64,000 bases of DNA from Punica granatum. Its lineage: Eukaryota > Streptophyta > Magnoliopsida > Myrtales > Lythraceae. Below, piece after piece: positions 11,661 to 23,889 of this stretch. The stretch lies in NCBI RefSeq assembly GCF_007655135.1, contig NW_022204040.1:1-64000 (forward strand), given 5' to 3'. The translations under genes and the position numbers were made by a program. The notes beneath the pieces are model-generated. The model did no database searches, was not told the origin of the DNA, and worked only from the letters and a program-made list of their open reading frames with translations. How positions within the stretch are numbered: the stretch's first letter is position 1; every line of letters starts with the position of its first letter.

Positions 11661-12482
11661 TGTTGAGGAGTAAAATGGGATAGATCCCACATCGGAAAAG
11701 AAAAGGAATATCCATGGATTAATATATGGCTTGGGTACCACCACTTATTAGTTTGAGCTTTTAAGTGGATATGGGCCCGAGCCCGTATAAGCCCAATGGA
11801 AATTTAATATGGTATCAGAGCCAAAGTACGCCTTATCTTAGTTCGCCTCAAGTGTGGCCTTATTATCAATTACCCCCCTCCTTTCGCCCGAGGTGTAAGA
11901 AAAAGTCCACCTCGTGGTTAAGTCCCGAGCACGGAAGTCCAGTCTCGGCTCGTAGTCAGTTCTTGAGGGCGGGTGTTCAAGTCCACGTGGCACGTGTAGG
12001 TGAAGCGTTAAAGACACACGTTGCCACGTGAGGGCGGGTGTTAAGAGTTAAGTCCCACATCGAAAATATAAAAGGAATTCCACAAGTTTATAAGAGATTG
12101 TGTACCACAACCTATCAGCTCGAGTTGAAATTTTACATGGTATCAGAGCGGGTTATGCTTCCGCCTGCTCATGTGGGCTCACACCATGCCGGATTCGATT
12201 TCGAGGTAGCCAAGAGTGCGCCTCATGTTAATCAGGCCCAAGAGTGGTCCGGTCCAGTTCCGAGGTAGCTAAAAGGTGCACCTCTAGTTAGGCCCGAGTG
12301 TGGAGCTCGAGGCTAGTTTGGTATTTGTCCCCCCTTGCCCGAGCACGGAAGAGGATGCCCGGCTCGGGTCAGTTGTTAAGGGCGGGTGTTTAAGGCACGT
12401 GGCACGTGTTGGACCACACGTTGCCACGTGAGGGCGGGTATTGAGATATAAAGTCAGTGTAGGCCTAAGTGGGTATTTTACA
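11661..12482 (+). mobile_element. TRIM-type LTR element, tandem (three-LTR) copy
   Basis: Starts TGTTGAGGAG, ends GGGTATTTTACA, and is flanked by a perfect TTTAC duplication (11656-11660, 12483-12487). Three LTR-like blocks are visible: 11661-11809, 12039-12137 (TGTTAAGAGTTAAG...TTTTACA) and a truncated 12439-12482. The first two are each followed directly by the initiator Met-tRNA primer site TGGTATCAGAGC (11810-11821 and 12138-12149). So two short internal regions share a middle LTR, a known arrangement for tandem TRIMs. There are no coding genes, so it must be mobilised in trans. Confidence 0.8.
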
Positions 12483-12501
12483 TTTACGAACCTGAATGGA
12501 G

Positions 12502-13600
12502 ATGGCATCGACATGCTTAGGCTTATGGGGGGAGGGCCAGCCGCCTGAATCAAACATAAAAGGAGGAAAATTTTGACATCCCAGCCACAGTCATCCTCTG
12601 GCCGCATTTCATCAATGCCCAGATGGAGTGGTTTGCCAGGAATGCGGTCAACCTATTCCTGCAGGATATGCATGTGGATGTGAGGATTGCGGTTATTATC
12701 GGCACTTGCCGTGCCTCCCCGAGGTACATACTCCCCTCCATCCGCAACACCCTCTTATCCTCAGAGATACAGATGATTGCGGAGATAGCTATAGTTGCCA
12801 GATCTGTTTATAGAAGGGGAACTGATCTTCCACTGCAACCCTTACAACTTCGACCTATGTGTGGTATTGCATGTAAAGGAGCACTCTCGTCTCGCTTGCT
12901 CTATTAGTGAACATGCCTGCACCATCTGTGGCAGAAGTGGCGATACCAAGTTCTTCAGGTGCCTGTCTCCTGGCTGTCCCTGCTTTTGCCATTTCCACTG
13001 CATTCCATTTGACGTGCCCAAGTCCATCAAGCACAAGTATCACTATCATCCTCTTACCTTCACCGAGTCCTACGCTGAAGATGGCAGGGACGAACATTAC
13101 TGCAACGCCTGTGAAGAAGAGAGAGACCCGAGGGCTGCTGAGTATCGCTGTGAAGAATGCGACTTTACTGCTCATACTGCTTGGGCTATATCCTAAGTAA
13201 ATTTACTTAATTCCTGCCACCTCCTCACTCACGGTTGCATCACATTGCGATCTTCCTTCATAATTCCTCCAATGAGTTTTAGTTCTTAGATGTCATTATA
13301 ATTTCCTTTTCTATGAAATCTGAACATAATGTACTGATATGAATTAATTTAAATTTGGCCCTTCGGTTCCGCCAACACTGATTGCAGAGAGGGAGGCTAA
13401 TCCAGTAACAGTTTCTGTTCCTTCCTGCATAGACCCAGTCCGCATGAAGCTAAACGAACAAGATCGATCGACTCCTCGACAAAGAGAATAATCTAATGAA
13501 GGATTTGAAAAGAATTTTAGCAAAAGTGGAGAAAACAGAGAGAATGCGTGCTAGGTATTCTGCAATTACACAGAGGGAAGAACAGTGCAGAAAAGAATAG
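12502..13600 (+). pseudogene. DC1-domain pseudogene (plus-type)
   Basis: Homologous to DC1 genes B (3357) and C (16360) across both exons. Lesions: the N-terminal segment after ATGGCATCGACATG is out of frame and stops early; a frameshift lies near 12805; the third DC1 unit is largely deleted (the residues between FDLCV and ISEHACTIC); the last codon of exon 1, CAA in gene B, is TAA at 13194-13196; and exon 2 (from about 13373) has a one-base insertion near 13460 that leads to a stop. Several zinc-finger blocks are still clear, such as CQECGQP, GCEDCGYY, CTICG and CHFHC. It cannot make the family protein. Confidence 0.85.
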
Positions 13601-13827
13601 AATAGGGAAATGAAATCTGTTACTTATATGAACTTCATGCCCTGGAGTGGGGATTTCTGCTGCTTGCTTGTTTACATACATATTTGTTTTTGTGAAATAT
13701 CATGTCTTTTGTTATGTCATGGTTGATTGCAATTCGCAACTGCTTGGGACTGAATTTGCAACTGCCTGGAGAGGGACTCAAAAACTCGACGCGACTTGCC
13801 TTCATCCTTCCTTATTCATTTTAATTA

Positions 13828-14302
13828 GGGTAAATTACACTGGTGGTCCAAAAAGTTTTAATAATGTATCAGGTTGATCCAAAAAGTTTTTTTTGCTATT
13901 TGATGGTACAAAATGTTTCAAAGTTGTAACATGATAGTACAAACCGTTATCTCACCTTGACGCCGTCAAGCGAAGTTGACATGGCCGAAACGTGGCTGAC
14001 ACGTGGCTCTGATATGTTTTTAGGAGTTGATGGAACGTTACATGATGGTTCAAACTCTTTTGAAATTGTCACTTAATGGTCCAAAATATTTTATAGATAT
14101 AACATAATGGTACAAAATATTTCTTTAATTAACTTAAAGGTCCACCATGTCAATGGCGAGATGACGACGTCAATGGAGAGATAACGGTTTGTACTATCAT
14201 GTTACAACTTTGAAACATTTTGTACCATCAAGTAGCAAAAAAAACTTATTGGACCGATCTGATACATTATTAAAAATTTTTGGACCACCAGTGTAATTTA
14301 TC
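13828..14302. mobile_element. Mutator-like MITE with long TIRs
   Basis: A 475-bp element whose ends are inverted copies for about 125 bp: the left GTAAATTACACTGGTGGTCC is mirrored by the right GGACCACCAGTGTAATTTA. It is flanked by a perfect 10-bp direct repeat ATTTTAATTA (13818-13827 and 14303-14312), in the size range of Mutator target duplications. Non-coding. Confidence 0.75.
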
Positions 14303-14312
14303 ATTTTAATTA

Positions 14313-14481
14313 AGTCGGTGATTGTTCCTGCCTGCTGCCTGGAGTTATCCATGCTTACTATTAGTGACCAGTCTAAACTCTTCTGTGGTTTCTACCTGTA
14401 AGCAGTTCATGCATCGATTTATATATCCAGCAAAACACACACACACACAACCTTTATGGAAAAGCTGCCATCATCAATCAA
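14313..14481. other. Short spacer with (CA)n run
   Basis: Resembles the 3' flank seen after DC1 gene B (near 4800-4900), including the TTCATGCATCGATT motif, and contains a short CA repeat near 14438-14449. Confidence 0.5.
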
Positions 14482-15621
14482 TCAGCGTAACAACTTGGAT
14501 ATTTCATAGAGAACTCGTTCTTCTTCAAGTGCCTCGATTTCCTGCCGTATCTCCTTCAATTTGGTTTCTGTTCTCTCTTTCTTTGAGCGCAACCTAGGCA
14601 ACTTGTCTTCATAATAGCGAAGCCATGCCTCTAAGGAGGCACCTCTCTGTAAACAGTCGTTCTCATATGCTTCAATTAGAGAAGGTAGCTCCTGAAAACC
14701 ATTAAAAAGAAACATCAATTCATGATGAGTGAGTCAATTTCCAGGCATGCCAAAGTCATGAAACGAGCTAGGAAATGGAAAATGTCCTTAACGCTGGGTG
14801 CCCGTCTGCATATGTAGATGAGAATGAACTTGAACTTGAAAAGAAAGAGAGCAATGAATATGGATTAATATTTTGACCTTGGAAATGCCACAAAAGACGT
14901 GACAAGCAAAATTGCATTCCTTGCAGTAATAGACCGGAAGATAGGGAGCTCTTTTCTGCTCACAGGCATCACAGTAGTGACCATCCCAGTACCCTCCTTC
15001 AGCCACTGCTTTTGTATAGACAAGATCGTGGAAATTGTGATTCTCGTGCCTGACTGTCTCCGGAAGAGTAATCGGGGCGCAGTGCAAATGAAGAGCATGA
15101 CCACACTGAGGAATCGCACAAACAAAAGTATGTGAAAGTATCTCAGAGTCAGCGCCGACACCAAAGTCTTCACCGCAGACGCTGCACCAGGCATCTACAG
15201 AGAAACCTACCTTCTCAAAGAGGAAAAGGAGGTGGATGGGATCCCGAAGCTTCAAGGTTGGAACAAGGGCTGCGCATTCTAGATCCAGGTTGTAGTCGCA
15301 CTCGCTGCAATGGTACGAGAAGTTTGTGTAATTCTTTCGACAGCAAGAACACCAGTATGTCCTGCAGCTGCCATCCCCGTCTAACCCGGGATTAAGAATA
15401 AGCGGATGTGACGGGTGGAGAGGGTGTTCAATCTGGGGAGCCAACTGCCGCTCCGCACAGGGCTTGTGGAGGTAGAAATGGCAATCCTCACATCCGTACA
15501 GCGGACCTGCTTCAGGGCCGGACCCCCGGATGCACACATGGCATTTGTATGATGTAGATGTATTATTAGCAGGTTGGATCAATACCAGTGGGTGCTCATG
15601 AGAGAAATGTTGAATATCCAT
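14482..15621 (-). CDS. DC1-domain protein D
   Basis: Two exons: 15621-14878 and 14691-14482, phase-0 GT-AG intron, 317 residues. It begins MDIQHFSHEHPLVLIQ and has four DC1-type units: CHVC...GCEDCHFYLHKPC, CSCC...CSECDYNLDLEC, CSVCGEDF...CGHALHLHC and CDACEQKRAPYLPVYYC...CNFACHVFC. The second exon (ELPSLIEAYENDCLQRGASL onward) runs to full length and ends EEERVLYEISKLLR, a probable coiled coil. This is the best reference for the truncated gene A. It is head-to-head with DC1 gene C. Molecular role unknown; no defects seen. Confidence 0.88.
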
Positions 15622-16359
15622 CGGTCTGCTGGTAAAGCTTTTTCTGGTTTCCGTGCAATGCGCGTATTCAACGATTACTTAGTATAGGATAATGGGTTCC
15701 AGAACAAAGACTTCAATATCCTTTCAGTCTTGGTCATTCTTTATAGTAATAATTATAAATCCATTCTCCCAGAGAGCTTATATTAATGTTTCCTTTGGGT
15801 GGAATCAAATTAATTTAATATTTCTGCGAGCATTATTAGCGTAGACTGTGTGCAATGGCACCATATTCATGTTCTAGGAATGTAGTATAATAATCAAGTA
15901 AGAAAATTTACTCCAAAAGACAAACAACATTTTTTACGTGGAAACTTAACAGTTTCTTCTTCGATATAATCAGATGATACAACGCCAATAATCATATAAG
16001 AAAGAAAATAATTCTTGGATAGTCCGGATATTCTTCACTAAACAATAGGTGGATAACAGGAACAATCTCAGCAGAGACTGCGTGCTGGGTAGCCAAATGA
16101 GTGCGTGTTGACGAGCGAAATGTATCAAGACTCAGCTTTACAGCACTGGGAATCACCCTTTGAGGTTTCACCACGGATCGTATCGTATGTAGCCTTTGTG
16201 TTCTTTCTTCCTTAGATTGCAAGCAATCCTCAACTCATCATAGAAAATAGCGGAAGAGAAACAAGACACTCAACCCTTTCCGGACCTGGGAGAGATCTGG
16301 AAGGAGCTGACCAATCCAGCGACGACGACCATACACGTACCGACCAGAAGGAGTCAGAG
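15622..16359. promoter_or_regulatory. Shared 5' region of head-to-head DC1 pair D/C
   Basis: 738 bp between divergent start codons. The gene C side carries the conserved leader motif ACTCAACCCTTTCCGGACC (near 16270), also found before DC1 gene B and the DC1 pseudogene. Confidence 0.5.
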
Positions 16360-17565
16360 ATGGCATCTACAGTGCCAGGCGTGTGGGTGGTGCCCCGGAC
16401 AACGGCCAGAGAAGACACTGACGAAGCAAAAGTTAGGCATCCCAACCACAACCATGCTCTGGCCATATGTTATCTAGATCTAGATGGAACGGTTTGCCAG
16501 GAATGCAGTCAAACTGTCGGAGGACGTGCGTATGGATGTGAGGATTGCGATTATTATCTGCACTTGTGGTGCCTCCCGAAGGTACATACTCAACTCCATC
16601 CGAAACACCCTCTTATCCTCAGATACACAGATGGGGATGGTATGCATCATTGCCAGATCTGTGAATTGGGAGTGTACCTCACCTTCCACTGTGACCCTTG
16701 CGGCTTCCAACTATGCGTTTATTGCATGTCTTTAGCCCCTGCCTGGAGATTCGAACTCGATGGACACCCTTTTGCATCCATTGAGGTAGGAGTAAATGAA
16801 GACTCTCTTGTCGCTAAGTTTTTTCGTGGTCGTGCCTGCCCCATCTGCAGCAAAAGTGGTGATACCAAGTTCTTCAAGTGCATGTCTCCTGGCTGTTCCA
16901 GCTTTTGCCATTTCCACTGCATTCCATTTGACGTGCCCAAGTCCATCAAGCACGAGTATCACTATCATCCTCTTTCCTTCACCGAGTCTTACGCTGAAGA
17001 TGGTGGGGTTGTACATTACTGCGACGCGTGCGAAGAAGAGAGAGATCCAGAGGCTCCAGTGTATTGCTGTGAAGAATGCGACTTTAGTGCTCATACTGCT
17101 TGCGCGATATCCAAAGTAAAGTTACTCAATTCCTGCACATCCTATCCTCACCCACGGTCGCATTATATATGATCTTCCTTCGTGTATGATTCCTGCTGCA
17201 AAGAGCTTTAGTTGTCTTCTTTACATGCCATTGCAATTTCCATTTCCTCTAAATAAATTAGATTCCTTCTCAATCTCAACATGTACTGATATGGGTAATT
17301 TAAACTTGACCCTCAGGTTCTGCCAGCACTGATTGCCGAGAGGGAGGCTAATCCATCAATGGTTCCTGTTCCTCTCTGCTTAGACCCAGTCCGCACGGAA
17401 CTAAACAACAAGATCGATCGACTCCTCCACGAAGAGAACTATCACATGGGGAGATTGGAAGAAATTGTAGCAGAAATGGAGAAAACGGAGACAATGCGTG
17501 CTACGTATTCTGCATTTACGCAGAGGGAAGAATACAGCAGAAAAGAATATAATAGAATAAAATAG
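16360..17565 (+). CDS. DC1-domain protein C
   Basis: Two exons: 16360-17115 and 17317-17565, 334 residues. The start MASTVPGVWVV matches gene B. DC1 units are seen as HNHALAIC...CQECSQ, GCEDCDYYLHLWC, HPKHPLIL...CQIC, CPICSKSGDTKFFKC...CHFHC, and HYCDACEEERDPEAPVYCC...HTACA. Exon 2 encodes VLPALIAEREANPSMVPVPL followed by a charged coiled-coil stretch ending in NRIK. Intron borders are GTAAAG and CTCAG. It pairs head-to-head with DC1 gene D. Function unknown; intact. Confidence 0.88.
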
Positions 17566-17805
17566 AATAGAACAAGGCAACGAAGTATGTGACGCGAAAT
17601 CTCATGTCTTCTGTAATGTCATGTTTGATTGCAATCTGCTACTGCCTGCTGAGAAGTAACTCAATTTCCCGAGACTATGGTTCCTGCTGCAAAGAATTAT
17701 TCATGCTTGCTATTCTAACAAACTCTGCTGTGCTTTCTATCGATTGATGTCTGCTCTACCTATAAAATAAACCAGTTCATGCAACGATTATTATACATTA
17801 TTATT

Positions 17806-18453
17806 CAGGCCTGTTGGACAGAAGGTGGTATGGCATAATCTTGTTTGGTTTTCAGGCCATATCCCTCGTGTTTCTTTCATAAGCTGGCTCTGCATTTTAT
17901 ACAGATTGCCCACTGAAGATAGATTGCAGCATTGGGGTTGTGATGTTGACAGAATCTGCGTTCTTTGTGCTGCTGAAGAAGAGTCACGTAATCGCTTGTC
18001 CTTTTCTGTCCGTTCTCTAAGGAGGTGTGGAGATGAATTCAAGTGTTGTTGCAAATTCAAAGGCCAGTGGAAGATTGGGATGGGGAGTTTTCGGAGGCTT
18101 TGTTATGGAAGGGCAAGAGGCTTGAAATCATCATAAAGAAGCTTTGCTGGACTGTTTACTTGTATTTGATTTGGAAATAGAGAAATTTATGTATATTTCA
18201 AGGGAGAGAAGTTGTGGAAATGGTTCGGTTCAAGATTGTTTTCTCTCCCAAATTTTGCTCTTAGAGTTTTAGGCTTAAAGAACTTGTGTCATTTTGGGTG
18301 TTCTGCCTAACCTTGTACATATAGTTTCTAGCTGTCCCTTTTCTGATAGTTTTAGGCTAAAAGAACTTGCGTAATTTTGGGTTTTCTGCCTAACCATGTA
18401 CATATAGTTTGGACTTGCAGTAAATAATGAAATCACATTTATCCAAAAAAGAA
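17806..18453 (+). mobile_element. LINE 3' fragment with RT zinc-binding domain
   Basis: The reading frame VWHNLVWFSGHIPRVSFISW, then RLPTEDRL and CVLCAAEEESRN, is the zinc-binding segment (zf-RVT type) found after the reverse transcriptase of plant LINEs. It then loses frame; the LLWKGKRLE...LYLIWK-like tail is still legible in another frame with a stop. A 3' region with a duplicated AACCxTGTACATATAGTTT block ends in an A-rich tail near 18450. This is a 5'-truncated dead copy. Confidence 0.7.
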
Positions 18454-19619
18454 TATCGAGCACTACGATTCGGTTCCTATTTTGCTGCCTTGTTCATTCT
18501 TGATTGGAAAATATATATATACGTTGTGCTCATCATTTTCGCGATATGCTTGTGTACCTGCACTAAAAACAAGATTTACTCCTAAAATAATGTAAGCAAG
18601 CATAGGCCCAGTGTAGTGTGAAAATGTCATAAAGAGTGAGCCCAATGACGACAACCTCTTCCTGTGACAGACTGCCTCTCAAATTTATCAAATGACTCAG
18701 AATCAGTTGATCTCTTTATAGTATTTTGTGTGTTTCGGGTCTAATTACATTCTGGGAGACAAACTTTCATTTTCAAAATTTGTGAGCTCACTCTTTTCAA
18801 TACCATATGGGGGAAAGAACAGAGATTGTACGGTACATATAGTAGTGTGTAGTTCCATTAACTGAACAAAAATTTTCAGCTATTTTCTTTTTGTCGTGAT
18901 GATCTTCGGATTGTTTATCAGCAGGAATTCTTTGCTGTTTGAGAGGAAATATGCTAAGCTGCAGGAGAGCGGATAATCGGATGTCTGCAGCAAGTTGGGC
19001 CTATATATGACCTGATTCTCTCATCTGTCATGGATGAAGACAAGTTCTTGTTCCAGGGATGAAAGGATGATTTCTTACCTTCGGATAAATGTACCATTTA
19101 TACTAGTTTATTGGTTTTCAGCATTTTGTTCAGTGGCTCGGTAACAATTTGAAGCGGGCAGATGCGATTGACTGTAAAGTTACTGCAAGTTGAATGGAGC
19201 ATGCAGTTGTCGAATTCAGGAAATCCGACAAAATATTGTTCAATCGAGTAGAACATTATTTCATTCTCTTCCGGTGAGAGCACAAGGTAGTCCCTCCTTA
19301 TTGAGGCATTTGGCTCGTTTTGGCCACGAAATGCTTCCCACCGGATTACAACATGAGTCCGGCTACTACCAAAAGTACCAGAAATAGGCCTGTGTACACC
19401 TGCACGATTTACTAAATGAAGACACCCCACTGAGGTTCATGATGCCAACAAATGAATTGCCGACTTATCTTCCTATCAATCCACTGGGCTAATCCTCCCA
19501 CGGTAATGAAGCTAAACAACTTCGATGAGTTACACAGCGTTAAATTACAGACATGAATACATTTATTAACACATCAATAGCGAACTAGGGTCTACTCTCA
19601 AGCTTGGCCGAATAACTTA
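18454..19619. other. Intergenic, no gene seen
   Basis: Includes the presumed 3' untranslated region of GLO-1 at its right edge. No conserved open frame on either strand. Confidence 0.5.
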
Positions 19620-22600
19620 TCATAGCATACATCGAGGTCGGTCGCGCTCTGTCATTATATGATTCCTTGTAATGTCCTTTAGACGTGGGCAGCCCGAGAG
19701 TGCCATGGTCAGCTCAAGCTCATCCTTGAGCAGCTCAATAACCCGTCTCACCCCATACTCGCCTTTCGCCGCTAAGCCATACACGACAGGCCGCCCAATC
19801 TGCTTAATCATAATAAAAGTATATCATAAACTCAAGAACAAACATTTCTCGCCAGAATGTTTAGATAAAGTATCACAGAGCTTACGAGGACAGCTTGTGC
19901 ACCAAGGGCTAATGCCTTGAAAATATCGGTCCCTCGCCGTATTCCACCATCAACAAACACCGGGACTCTTCCTTTAACCGCTTGAACAACCTATAAATTG
20001 AAAGATACAATCCAGAATAATTGTATATACATAACATGTATCCCATGCATGCCAGCATGAACTACATATTGCTTAAAGCGAAACAATGGAGATCAAAAAG
20101 ACTGGTTTTAACTATTATCTGTGACACGACACGGGATTCAAAAAGCAGCAAAAATATTTCCATCTCCAGAATGATATGAAATATTCAGTAGAGAAGAAAT
20201 GAGCTGATGGAATGAATAATCACCTCTTCCAGAACAGATATCGTTGCTGGAGTATAATCGAGCTGGCGAGCTCCATGGTTAGACACGACTATCCCAGCCA
20301 CGCCTACTTCCATGGCTTTAATTGCTGCCAAACAAAGGTAGTATTATGTCAGATTGAAGCTACTAAAATTACATGGAAGAATAAAAAGTCGTCGAAGAAA
20401 AGGTAATATTTCTTTTAGAGTCTCACATGTTTTTATCAAATTTGATGAGACGACGAGGATTACACTGATTATCACTAGGCACAACTGATGGGTAACACTC
20501 AGTAATAAAGTACCAACTCAAATTTTAGTGGGCTAATGGAACTAATCACATGTAACTGTAACTGAGTAGCACCAATCCAACATTTTCTCATTGTAACCAA
20601 CAAATAACTTGTCTACTCATAAACACGGAAGATTAACTGGAAAACTCCAAGAATAAACTGTTGCCATCTGGATTTTCCAATATAACTTCTCAATTGCAGG
20701 ACTGTCACAATGTTCAGCAGAAAAGTTTGAGAATCAAGAAACAGTAACGAGTTTACCAAGAAACAAAAAAGACAGTGTGATACTGGAATGTGTTTCCTGA
20801 TCTTACCATCTTCACGAGTAAGAACCCCCTTGATAATAATTGGCAAGGTGGTGATGGATTTTACCCAGTCAATATCCTGCAAAATGCCAGCGCAGTTCTC
20901 ATGCAATAGATAAAAAAATATGCTGATCGTGTACTCATATAAGATAGGCTCTCACACATGAAAAGTGCTTTTGAAGACAAGTCGTCAAGAATCAATTATT
21001 TGAGATCGCTATAGATGGTTACAATTTCACCTTCCATGAAAGGGAAGCATCGAATGTACCATCAGCAAAAGCCTGTAAATTTGAACCCTCATCCTGCAAA
21101 ACTCAGAGTCCAAAATTAACTTCATTGTTAGGAGATTTCTCGTTGGGCAAATCTGCAATAATATCTAACTGATGGTGAAAATCTACGAGCAGAGCTCTTG
21201 GATCGTAGGATCTTTACCACATGTAAACAGTAGCATACCGGTCCTACACATGATAAGAAATGTACAGAACATGGCATACTTAATATTGACTTTGGAACCA
21301 TGCTGATTATGATATGTCTCTACAGTTAAATCTTTGGGTTAACTATTGCCTTTGTCAAAGGAAATATTGACACAGCCGTGCTACCCAAGGAATCTGTTAA
21401 CTACATTATGTGTTTATATACATCTGCATCTTTAATATGGGGAACAATATGAACATACAGATTAAATTGGAGACAAATGAGAGGAGAAATATAAGAGAAA
21501 AACTGGCAAAATAAGTTTTTTTCTTTTTAATTACTTGTCCTAATGGTAGTGTTTGCAAATAATTAGTCATAATATGGCATGGGCTTTATTGGAAAACAAA
21601 AATGACACTGATTGGAGTTTGGAGGTGCTCTCAGATAGAAGTATAGAAAAGGTAAACTGGAAGGAACCCAAACATAGCTCTGTTTTCTTGTACTGCATTA
21701 TGCCTATGGATATGCTTTTTGCTCAAGACTAAAGCTTCGATTGAAAAGCCATTGCAATTAGACATATGACACTTGAAGGGTGAAGATAAATAAGGGAATG
21801 ATAGTCAGGTAAATGAACAAAGCGAACCAACATGATCAAATGACAAAATTCAGAATGGTCAGTAGACTCACAGAGGTGACTTTAGTGGATATCAGACCTT
21901 CAAAATTCTTCAACTGTGGTGCTATCATTCTGTCAAACATGGGCATACAACAGAGGCAGTAAGTATCCCCGAATGTCGTGGAAGTGTCTGTCCTATTCTA
22001 TTAGGATGGTGTTTTTTATGAGCAGTTGAAACTAAAGATATAGCACATGGAGAACCAAAGATGACTGTTTAGCGCATACTTATTCTTAATGTCATGCTCT
22101 CTTCTGCCAAGTCTGGGAGCATCAACAGTGAGGACAATAGCCTTGTATCCACTTCTTTCAGCTCTTAGTACTAACTGAGCTGTTATATCACGTCTCTTGT
22201 ATACCTATTATAAGCAATGTGGATACTAATGACATCACACACTACAGCAGATTATTATGGAGAAAAATAGGAATCACAAGGACAAAATGTAGCCACGAGA
22301 TGCACCAAAACCACATACATATACTTGAAAGAATCGAATGCCATTGCAGCTGGAAGCAACCTCCTCCACGGTGCATGTGGACATATAAGATAATACCTAT
22401 AACAATGGGAGTTTAGTATCTTCTTGTTATGAGCTATAATAATAGTAATAGTAAGAATAAAAGGAAAAAAAATAGAAGCATCGGATAATCTAATTACCAT
22501 GATGGTATTACAGGCAGCGGCTGCTCTGGCAGTAGCGACTTCGCCTAGAAAAATGTGAGGTCAACTAGATTCAGGAATGGGGACAAAAAGTTTTGCTAGT

Positions 22601-22965
22601 AAATATATTCAGGTTTTACACCTTCATAATGAGCGAGCTTGTGCATTGCGGTTGGAGCGATCATGACAGGTGATGGTACACTATACCCCAGTATATTAGT
22701 TGAGAGATTAGTTCTGCTAACATCTACAAGAACTCTCGGCCGAAACCTGAGATTACAAGCATATACTATTAGGGAATTAGTTAAGAGAATTGATTAGGAA
22801 CAAGAGCACATTCAACACGCACAATATCCTCTGAAATGCTTCAACGTTCTCTTTAAGTGTGTGCTGGTCCTCAGCTCCTCCGGAGTAGTAATCATAGTAC
22901 ATCTTCGGAAGGGCCTGCCTAGCCAATTCTTGGAACTCATTCACATTCACTGGTTCCTTCGACAT
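19620..22965 (-). CDS. GLO4: Peroxisomal (S)-2-hydroxy-acid oxidase, GLO-1
   Basis: FMN-dependent oxidase that converts 2-hydroxy acids to 2-oxo acids with release of hydrogen peroxide; the GLO3/GLO4 (HAOX) class prefers longer-chain substrates than photorespiratory glycolate oxidase. Eleven exons: 22965-22823, 22746-22622, 22544-22498, 22396-22319, 22204-22080, 21929-21872, 21093-21031, 20876-20807, 20324-20224, 19990-19886, 19799-19620. All borders are GT-AG and the frame is open for 364 residues, the usual length. Key residues (spinach numbering in brackets) are present: Tyr131 in FFQVY (Tyr129), Asp159 in LTVD (157), Lys229 in LPIIIK (230), and His253/Arg256 in SNHGAR (254/257). The C-terminus is CML, a plausible but uncommon PTS1. 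It differs from the downstream array in many positions (start [11 protein letters not shown]), so it is an older paralogue. A non-coding 5' exon ends at 23577, with an acceptor before 22973. Confidence 0.93.
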
Positions 22966-23780
22966 GTTGTGTCCTGCACACAACAAAACACGGGTTCATG
23001 TTTGACATGGAAATGCAACATACGTGTATATATACACGCATACAGCCACTAATAGAACATCAACAACCCATTATCGTATATACACGATCCCATTAGAATC
23101 TCAAGATATATAATGATGAGATAAGACTATTAGGCTGCTTTCGTTTATGCAGAGAATTAGTCCAATCAAATAAATTATTTCGCTTCTAGTCTTGTAATTC
23201 CACTCCATATATCAAAATCCAGTGCTATAATCTACTCAATACGCACACTAAGATGCTATTTCTTCCGCTCTTCGAATTTAAACAGCCGCATATATAATTC
23301 TCCGAGAGCGGAGACAAACATTCGAGCAGATCATGTACACGGCGTAGTACTATACTAGTAAGTCAGCAGCTAATCTTCACGGAGCCAACACACTCGGAAG
23401 CCTCTCACCACACAGACGCAGACTAGGGGCGACCAAAGAGAACCAATCAATCACAAGAAAAGAACGATCGGTGCGTACAAAGATCAATCGAAAACGCTCA
23501 ATCCGAAGAAGCAGAGCAATGTGAACCTCGGAAACGGAATCACCGGAGCTGAGGAACGACCCCAGAGCGTGCATACCTTGTGAGAGCCGACGCGATCGAG
23601 CAGTATCGAGCGCAGCTGAAGCAGAGAGTAACTGCTTCGAGTGGAATAGAACGATTGCTCCGGCGGGCGGAAGAGGAAGATGATCGCCGCAACCGCGAGT
23701 GGAACACTGTGGAGACTTTCTCAGCGGCGCACGTGAAAGGTTGCAGTTTGAGAGTTTTTTTTTTTTATTCTATAATATAA
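22966..23780 (-). promoter_or_regulatory. 5' leader and promoter of GLO-1
   Basis: A CAG acceptor lies 8 bases upstream of the start codon, and a matching donor (CAAG|GTATGCA) ends a non-coding exon at 23577. This gives a 603-bp leader intron (22974-23576). The same arrangement recurs in GLO-2 (exon end near 37155) and GLO-3 (43368). Confidence 0.6.
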
Positions 23781-23823
23781 ATTTGGCGCTTCATGTCCGA
23801 TTCGCTGTCCGCTCCCGCTAATT

Positions 23824-23824
<1 letters not shown>

Positions 23825-23864
<40 letters not shown>
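23825..23864. repeat. (ATT)n microsatellite
   Basis: About 13 trinucleotide units with no interruption. Confidence 0.9.
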
Positions 23865-23889
23865 TTATTTATTTGGGAGTTTCTCGAAC

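Noticed and set aside
11661..12482. Cassandra element (5S rRNA-bearing TRIM)
   Set aside because: I could not find the 5S internal promoter boxes in the LTR blocks; only the general TRIM layout is supported.
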